From Dipteris shenzhenensis (taxonomy: Eukaryota > Polypodiophyta > Polypodiopsida > Gleicheniales), in NCBI GenBank assembly GCA_047967505.1, contig CM106539.1: 64,000 nucleotides of DNA; one strand, written 5' to 3'. A program made the translations under genes and the position numbers. Shown in pieces: positions 57,501-64,000 of the stretch. The stretch's first letter is position 1, and each line of letters begins with the position of its first letter. The notes below the pieces were generated by a model, which worked only from the letters and a program-made list of their open reading frames with translations, was not told the origin of the DNA and did no database searches.

Positions 57501-58818
57501 TAGCATCCTCTCTATCCCGTGTCTCAGGATCAGCAGTAAGAAGGGCGGCATAAAAATCTGAAGCTATGCGCAAGACATCATCCGGATCTATCTGTAAAAC
57601 CCCATGTGAGTCAATAAGTTGGGATACACTCGATCTACTATGTCTAGGGCCAAGAGTAGAGAAAAAGTGTTTATTGACTCTGCCACCCATCTGAATCCAG
57701 AAGGACTCTCGTGCATGAAAGGCATACTCTTCTCTCTGATCAAGAAATACCTGCTGATGAGCCATTGCTGCAGCAAGGCGCTCCTGAATCCAAGCATCTG
57801 AAGGCCGTTTATGCTCTTCCCTCTGCAAAGCTGCCAATTGCTGGCGAGCACCAATATCACGTCTGAGAATATCTCATCTCTTGGTACGAGCAACTGAGAG
57901 GTAGAAGTCGCGAATACCAGAAAGGGCAGCAGCTACCTGTGATGGCAATGGCTGCCCACCCTGGACATGAGAAACCCATATCTGCAGGGTTGCCTCTATA
58001 AGGTCCTCCTCTGTGTACAAGGCATCTGGAATCCTGATGCTGGCAGATCGGCCTCTCAAGTGGGGCTCTGGGATAGCCAGCACAACAGGAAAGTGGTCTA
58101 AAGTGGAAACCCCAGCAGCAATGCATACCGATCCACCTCTATCAAGTGTCCAATCATGTACATAGAATCTGTCAATACGTGCATGAATAGGCATCCGCTG
58201 CCTCCTGTTCGACCAAGAGAACAGGAGGGACTGTGGCTGAATAAGAAAGGCATCATCCAACCAAGTATCTCTGCCACAGTAGTGAAAAAGGAAGGCATCC
58301 CAAGCTGATCTCTCCAAAGAGTGAAATCCTCCTTCTCTACCCCCTTTTTTGTCTGACGGTAACTTTACCATGTTAAAGTCACCTCCAATCACCCATGAAT
58401 CCGCAATGGAGGCCCAGGAGAGCAAATCCTTCCACATAAAGACACGTTCCCCTCTAATGTTGGAGGCATACAGGTTAAGGAAACCAACCTTACACCCTCC
58501 AATCAAGAGAATAATCCACTGAGCTCTAGAGGGAATAATGACTCCGTGTCTAACAACCAAGGGGAGAACCGACTGCGAAACTGAAATAGAAGTGCCCCCC
58601 CTGGTGCCCAAGGCAAGCGACCAAAAAGTATGACCAAAAAGCAGTTTGGCAGACTTAGAGCAATCACTGGCATCCAATTTGTGTTCCTGGATAAAAAGGA
58701 TATCAATAGCACCTCCAGTGACACCTGGATGAAGCTGATTCCCGATCAGCTGCCTACGGCGACGGTGTGGAACTCCACCTAGGCCCTGTATGTTCCAGCT
58801 GACTATCCTCATCGACAT
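54504..58818 (-). pseudogene. LINE ORF2: endonuclease, reverse transcriptase, zinc finger
   Basis: The apurinic-type endonuclease (58818-58060) keeps SWNIQGLG, FIQEHKL, GGDFNMV, ARIDRFYV and LDHFPV. After a frame break near 57880, the reverse transcriptase runs from 57837: GKCPGSDGLTSSFF, IEGLIHLIPKGG, WRPITLLGTCYKILAKAIS, QTGFVHGRSI. A frame change at 57000-56970 precedes VHQGCPLAPFFFLFVAEAM (about 56800). The catalytic site reads LAGDTAVYL instead of the usual FADDT, so the first catalytic Asp is Gly. The thumb (FWSLAKLDLASRVVVVNQVL, 56350-56400) and a CPRCLSASETIQHCLWDC zinc finger (about 55000-55050) complete the protein. At least six breaks are present. Confidence 0.92.
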
Positions 58819-59162
58819 GAGGATGCTGGATGGAAAGGCTTACCCGACCTAGTAGAGGAGACCAGCTACCCCTGGGCCGAAACACTCCTGCTGAGGGCAG
58901 GAAACTCAACAAGTGAAAGGATCCCTACGCCTGCTGAGGGGGAGGCCCTGTCAAAAGGAATCCCAATGACCGGGACCCCTAAGCTGGAGGGCACAAACTC
59001 CTTCTCATCCATGAAAGTTACCGAATCAGCCAATGTCGAAAAAGAGTTTCTCAGAAGCAAGTCTGGCCGAGGAGTGCGAAGAAGACCTGCACTCATGGAG
59101 GAAGCAGGAGAAGGACCTACCAGGCCTCTATCAGCAGATCTGGAGCTGGGAGCTGAGGAGGC

Positions 59163-60306
59163 CTATGGCTGGGCTGAAGAAGGATCTGTAGTCCTCATCT
59201 GTGCAAACACTCCCTCAGCTGTGGCATGAACAGTCTGAGGGGGAGAAGTATCAGTAGCCCCCTCTTGGACAGAAACAAAAATGACTGGGACAGGTGCATC
59301 TGAAGACCCCTCCTGATGTGGAACTGTAGTATCTGGGGCTGCAGCAACATCCACCTCTGAATTCTGGATGGCATATGTCTGCACCGGATCAAGGGTCTCC
59401 TCTTGAGGTAAAGGAGCCACTCTGACCGCTCTCCAACGTAGTACTGGGAGTGCTACAGGCTTTGGGCATCCTGCAGTCCCTGATGGTTCTGGGGTGCACG
59501 AAGCAGGGCGCCCTGCTGCTCCTAGTAGACTTGGAGTGCATGGTATCGGCCGCAGGGGAGGTGCAGACGGGGAAGTACGTGAAGGAGCCGCACCAAAAGA
59601 CCTCTTGGGTCTTTTTCTCTTTCTTGGGCAATCTCTAGCAAAGTGCCCAAGGGTCCTGCAGATCCTGCACTGATCCTGTCTACCTGCAATCTCAATTCTC
59701 TGTCGAAAGAGACCCATCTGGACGTTGAATCATGATGTGGTCATCTGAGATGTTAGGGTCAGAGACAATGACCCTAACTCGGGGCACCCCATCCGCTCTA
59801 ACTACCTCTGCCGAGGAAGAAGGCATGCCAGGAAGGGGGGGAATCTCAGTGACCACTCCGAAAGTGGCTCCGATAGTAGCAAAAAGTCGATGGTAAACCT
59901 AAGGAAGACCAGGAAACCTAATGAACAGTGATGTGACATGACTGTCCTCCTCGACCGGATCGAAGCCCAAGGTGTAGGGCAAAAGAAAAATCCTCCTCGA
60001 ACCCAAAGCCAGGGGATTAGCTTTGAGAACAAGGGCTGTGGACTCGTGGGAGTCGAAAATCACTTAGAAGAAACCACGTCCCCGAAGTCGAATATCCCTG
60101 AGGTGTGGGGCGAGATCTCCTAGTAACGCCGCCAACATCCAATCTCTAGCCTGAGATCTGGAAGGATGTGACCCAAAGATGCAGGAAAGTGATGTGGAGC
60201 CCTCTAATTCCACATCTTTCTTGAGCTGCTGCAACTCGTCTTCTGAAAAAATGACGGTTCTCGCGTCCGGTGGAAGTGGACGGAGATTGGCTGAATGGGG
60301 ATCCAT
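59163..60306 (-). pseudogene. LINE ORF1 (nucleic-acid-binding, CCHC zinc knuckle)
   Basis: The likely start is the ATG at 60306 (MDPHSANLRPLPPDAR). The first part, to 60064, resembles the N-terminal fold of plant LINE ORF1 (DUF4283 type). It continues in shifted frames through LALGSRRIFLLPYTLG and FIRFPGLP (about 59910-59990), and then in the 59717-59163 frame with a CRICRTLGHFARDC zinc knuckle (about 59640-59680) and a Pro/Ser/Ala-rich tail. The domain order is normal for ORF1, which packages LINE RNA. Two frame breaks inactivate it. Confidence 0.8.
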
Positions 60307-60344
60307 TCGCCAATCGAAGTAAAAAGGCCGAGTCCAACACTGTT

Positions 60345-61284
60345 AAAGCTCCATCCGTGAAACTACTGCCCTGGACGCCCTGAAACGGGCGTAGGAAGGA
60401 GGAGAAAAGAAGAGGGTAGGAGAGAGGGAAAGGCAGGACGCCCTGAAACGGGCGTAGGAAGGAGGAGAAAAGGAGAGGGTAGGAGAGAGGGGAAGGGACA
60501 GAGAGGAGAAGCGGAGGGGAGCCGAGATAGGATAGAAGGGAGAAGGCTGACGGGGAAGGAGAGGGTAGGCGACGGAGAGGAAAAGAGGGGGGGGTTAGGA
60601 GGGAGGGAGGGGGCGGGTTAGGAGGGAGGAAGGGGGCTGAAGGCGGGGAGGGAGAAGGTGGGCGGGGGAGAGGAAGGGAGGGGGCAGGTTAGGAAGGGAG
60701 GGGGCGGGGGGGTTAGAGGAAGGGTGGGGGAAGGGGCGGGGGAGGGGGAGGGAGGGGGCGGGGGAGGGGAAAGAGGGGGCGGGGGGGAAAAGGGGGGGCG
60801 GGGGAGGAGAACGGGGCAAAGATAACAGCAGGGGGGGAGAGGGAGGGCGGGGGAGGGGGAAGGGGAGGGAAGGGGCGGGGGAGGAGGAGGGGGCGGGGGG
60901 ACAGCGGGAGAAGGAAGGTGGGGGAGAAAGAGGGCGGGGGAAGGAGGGGGCAGGGGGGCAGCGGGTAGGGGAGAGGGGGCGGGGGAGGGGGAGGCGGCGG
61001 GGGAGGGAGGGCAGCGGGTGGGGAGAGGGAGGACGAGGAGGGAGAGGGAGGGGGTGGGTGGGCTGGCAGGGGGGGAGAGGGAGAGCGGGGAGGAGGAAGG
61101 GAGGGAGGAGGGAGAGGGGGAGGGGGCTGGCGAAGGAGAGGGAGAGGAGTAGCAAGGGGAGGGAGAGGGCAGGCAGCGAGGGTGAGCGGGAGGGAGAGAG
61201 AGGGAGAGGGGGCTGGCTGAGAGGGAGAGGGGGGGGGGCAGCAGCTCACGGGGAGAGGAGCAGCTCGACAGAGTCACTTTTGAC
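60345..61284 (-). repeat. G-rich 5' untranslated region of LINE with 63-bp tandem monomers
   Basis: Two near-identical 63-base units start at 60373 and 60436 (GGACGCCCTGAAACGGGCGT). They are followed by about 750 bases of almost pure GGGA/GGCGGGGG purine-rich sequence on the plus strand (pyrimidine-rich on the transcribed strand). Tandem monomers next to ORF1 recall promoter monomers of other LINEs. Long Pro/Ser-rich open frames across it are compositional artefacts. Confidence 0.8.
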
Positions 61285-61297
61285 CTATCTCTCCATA
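61285..61297. repeat. LINE target-site duplication, right copy
   Basis: CTATCTCTCCATA, identical to 54351-54363. Confidence 0.85.
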
Positions 61298-61640
61298 CCT
61301 TTTGTCCAAAAGTTGTTACATACTTCCAAGCTACTATTGGATTCTTCATTCTTCTCACATAATGAGGGAGAGAATCCAATACTTCAAGAGACATCAAAAT
61401 TGAGTTCAAGCCTACCTTGTCAAGAGAAGGAGAAATAAAAATAGAAATCAAGAGTTCCTTATGTAGATAGAGTTTTGCTTTGAAAGGAAGCTTTTAGTTT
61501 TAACAAGCGTTCCAACAAACCTTTAAGTTGGATTTAATGGAGAACTTTTTCAAGATGTATAGAAGTTTGAAAGAACTTTGACATTATATTTTTCAAAAAC
61601 TTTAATCGAAAAAAGACCCAAAGGCATTAGTCTATCTAGG
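61298..61640 (-). pseudogene. Upstream part of the Penelope-like relic
   Basis: The minus strand has an open stretch (LPHYVRRMKNPIVAWKYV) that continues, after removing the LINE and one copy of the target duplication, into the segment ending at 54350. No domain is identified on its own; assignment rests on continuity. Confidence 0.4.
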
Positions 61641-62100
61641 TAAATAAGTCTTCATATATAGTCTCAAGGAGTAAAAACTCTTGGAATTAAGGAAGTTAAA
61701 GCAACCGAAAGAGGAGAAAGAGGAAACGAGGGAAGCAAATCACGATCAACATGTGAGATTGTAGGAGAGCTAGGACAATCCCACAACATGACTGTTGGTT
61801 TCCATACAAGGGTAGGTATGCAATGAAGGCTATAGGGGTTGAATTGGTGAAAGCGCCAGAGATGGCAAGAAAAGGGGGACAAGAGGAGAGGGGAGAGGGA
61901 AAGGGAGAGAGAGATGAAGGGGAAGAAGGAGAGGAAGGGGTAGAGAGAGAGGAAGAGAGAGGAAGAGAGAGAGATAGAGAGAGATTGGGAGAGAGAGTAG
62001 GCAGCACGTAGGAGGAAGGAGGAGGTAGTAGATAGGATTAGATGTCACATCAAAAGGTACATAGTAGGGAGTGGATGGGGACTTATATGGTCCCTCCACA
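61641..62100 (-). repeat. Probable LTR segment of second gypsy element, purine-rich
   Basis: On the minus strand, a polypurine tract (GGTGGAAAATGTGGAGGGA, about 62091-62109) follows the end of pol. It is followed by ATATAAGTCC, a TATA-like site at about 62085, and a (CT)-rich stretch (61880-62000). This is the expected place for the 3' LTR. Its end is not identified. Confidence 0.4.
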
Positions 62101-62239
62101 TTTTCCACCTAAACGGCCTCTAACTTGGCCCTTTTTCACCTTCATTACAGCCATCCCTTCCCACAGAACTTTGCCCTCAAAATTTCACAGCACGCCTGTC
62201 CAAAAAAATCAGCAAACAGAAACTACTAATCAATCCGGT

Positions 62240-63999
62240 AGGAGATAGGGGTGGTCTTGGACAATGCTTTCTGGCTGCCATGAATTTTCATCCTCAGTCA
62301 AGGAGTCCCTGACACTTGATAAGATACTATATGTAGGCCTTGTTTCGGAGTACATGGTCCCTGAAACCCACGATGCGGTCCGGAACATAGAGGATGTGAC
62401 CCTCTTCATCCATAGGTGGCAACTCAGGAAGAACATGTACATGCTGTCCAACATGTGGTTTCAGCAAAGACACATGGAAAACATCATGGATCTTGGAGGT
62501 ACTGGGTAGCTCGAACTGATATGCTACCTCTCCAACCTTGCAAATGATCTTGTAAGGACCGTAATACCTATAAGCAAGCTTTGTGTTGGTATTACCTTTC
62601 AGCGAGGCATAACGGGTCTTATGGAGACGCAAATGCACATAATCTCCCTCTTTGAAAGACATATTTATCTCCTGCGTTCATCCGCATATTTCTTCGGCTT
62701 GGCTTGGGTATCCTGCATATTCTTTTTTGCCAACTACAGAAGGGCATCCATCCTCTCCAAGTCATTCCGTGCTTGCTGATTTTTCACAGCCATGTTAGCA
62801 ATTGAAGAAGGCACCCCGACCTTGCATCCGTACACTGCCTCAAACGGGCTCATGCCAATGGAGAGATGCTTGGCACTGTTGTAGCAAAATTCAGCAAGTG
62901 CCAGCCATTTATCCCAAGACTTCTGAGTATCATGACAAAAGTGCCTCAAATATTCCTCCACCCATTTGTTCACCCTTTCCGACTGTCCATCAGTCTCAGG
63001 ATGGTAAGTAGTGCTAGGTGTGGGTAGAGGAGTACCCACTGCTATAAATATCTCCTGCCAAAAGTGACCCATAAATTTTTCATCTCTGTCACTGACAATT
63101 TCCTGAGGGAAACCATGATGCCTGAAGACATGTTCAATGAATTGCCAAGCAACCTGTGATGCTGAATACCAGGCCTTAGTGGGTATGAAATGGGCCTGTT
63201 TTGTCATTCTATCCACTACAACAAAGATGCTGTCCCATCCCCTTTCTGTAGAAGGCAATCCTGTGATGAAATCCATTGCTATGTGTGTCCATTTGCCCTC
63301 TGGAATGGGTAATGGCTGCAAGAGACCTGCAGGTAATTTGCTCTCCACTTTATTATGTTGGCAAGGCAAGCATTCAGCCACGTATTTAACCACATCTCTC
63401 CACATGCCTTCCCAGGTAAAGCTCTTCTTGATTCTTTCATATGTTTTAGTGATACCCACATGTCCATCCATGGGAGAGAAGTGCATTTCTTTTAAAATCA
63501 GCTGGCGGTATTTTGAATCTGGTACTAAATAAATCCTGTCTTGGCACCACAACAGCCCATTATGCAATTTGAAATCCGGATGACCCTGACTAGAAGGCTT
63601 CTGCAAATCTGAAAATATGGGAGCTGCCTTAGAATTCTGCATATACTCCTCTTGAATGCCATGAATCCACTCCTAATATATGGTAGAGATAGCAGACAAA
63701 TTGCAAGCCCACATCCTAGACAAGGCATCTGCAACCGCATTTTCCTTCCCTTTTCTATACTCAATGTCAAAATCATAGGATTGGACTATAGCCAACCACC
63801 GCTTCTGCTTATATGACAAATTTGGCTGGGTGAGGAAGATATGAGTGTCTATGATCTATTTTCACCTTAATTTTACTTCCGTACAGCTAATGGTGCCATT
63901 TCTTGAAAGCATGCAAGATAGCTAGCATCTCCTGATCATAAACATGGTAATTGAGTTCTTTGGCATCAAACTTCCTGCTTTCAAAGGCTATTACCCCGT
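62240..63999 (-). pseudogene. Ty3/gypsy chromovirus pol: RNase H end, integrase, chromodomain
   Basis: The element enters from the right edge. Minus-strand order: RNase H with KFDAKELNYHVYDQEMLAIL (about 63930-63990) and KGKENAVADALSR (about 63720-63760), with stops and a frame change near 63800-63850. The integrase is open over 302 codons (63642-62734) with the H2C2 zinc domain ending CLPCQ, then MDFITGLP, VSDRDEKF and GQSERVNKW, the three catalytic acids intact. After a short break, a C-terminal frame (62662-62327) has YYGPYKIICKVG and HDVFHVSLLKPHVG. It then has a chromodomain-like region beginning PDRIVGFRDHVL, which is broken by stops near 62325. It is better preserved than the element at 1734-8484 and belongs to another lineage, as the integrases differ throughout. 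Confidence 0.9.
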
Positions 64000-64000
64000 G

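Larger units (their letters stand above)
54365..61284 (-). mobile_element. Full-length L1-type LINE
   Basis: About 6.9 kb on the minus strand: a GC-rich 5' untranslated region, ORF1, ORF2 and a short 3' end with a 13-base A-tail (54365-54377). A 13-bp target-site duplication (CTATCTCTCCATA at 54351-54363 and 61285-61297) proves both borders. The full length and clean duplication mean a fairly recent insertion, but both ORFs have frameshifts and stops. It sits inside the Penelope-like relic, whose homology resumes at 61298. Confidence 0.92.

Noticed and set aside
60595-61451. Long Pro/Ser-rich minus-strand open frames (178-277 codons)
   Set aside because: They run through the GGGA-rich LINE 5' region in several frames at once. 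Low complexity without stops, not genes.

Overview
The window is nuclear DNA of a land plant with a large, repeat-rich genome. The evidence is phase-consistent spliceosomal introns, a plant-type double-stranded-RNA-binding (DRB-like) gene, and layered Ty3/gypsy, Ty1/copia and L1-type LINE remains. A Penelope-like reverse transcriptase and an unusual DNA-methyltransferase-like gene lean towards a non-flowering lineage (conifer, fern or lycophyte), but that is inference and no species is recognised. No rRNA, tRNA or CRISPR is seen.

Layout. 1-11.5 kb: a LINE cut by a 560-bp hAT-like element (8-bp target duplication) and by a complete but mutated Ty3/gypsy chromovirus (1734-8484), followed by an LTR-like block (about 8912-10200). 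11.5-18.5 kb: a copia-like LTR with its primer-binding site, then old repeats, several tandem duplications and a pyrimidine-rich block. 18.5-25.9 kb is the most interesting stretch. A decayed zinc-binding DDE-type transposase gene (minus strand) lies head-to-head with a ten-exon plus-strand gene whose C-terminal half has the motif order of a beta-class amino-methyltransferase (DNA N4-cytosine/N6-adenine type). A decayed partial second copy of that gene follows, and the locus sits between two related 450-bp pyrimidine-rich direct repeats. 26-37.5 kb: microsatellites, a 374-bp near-identical tandem duplication, an inverted-repeat (foldback) block, a 181-bp-period tandem array, a second LINE remnant and three diverged LTR-like copies. 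37.9-38.7 kb: a compact, apparently intact two-exon gene for a 195-residue protein with two dsRNA-binding domains.

41.8-44.1 kb: a minus-strand LINE fragment with an internal duplication. 44.6-51.7 kb: a minus-strand copia element interrupted by a non-autonomous LTR element (48036-50086). 52.6-61.6 kb: a Penelope-like reverse transcriptase relic split by a full-length L1-type LINE (54365-61284) bounded by a 13-bp target duplication. 61.6-64 kb: the 3' half of a second Ty3/gypsy chromovirus on the minus strand.

Almost all coding potential belongs to mobile elements. Two loci are candidates for expressed genes: the DRB-like gene and, with one premature stop, the methyltransferase-like gene.
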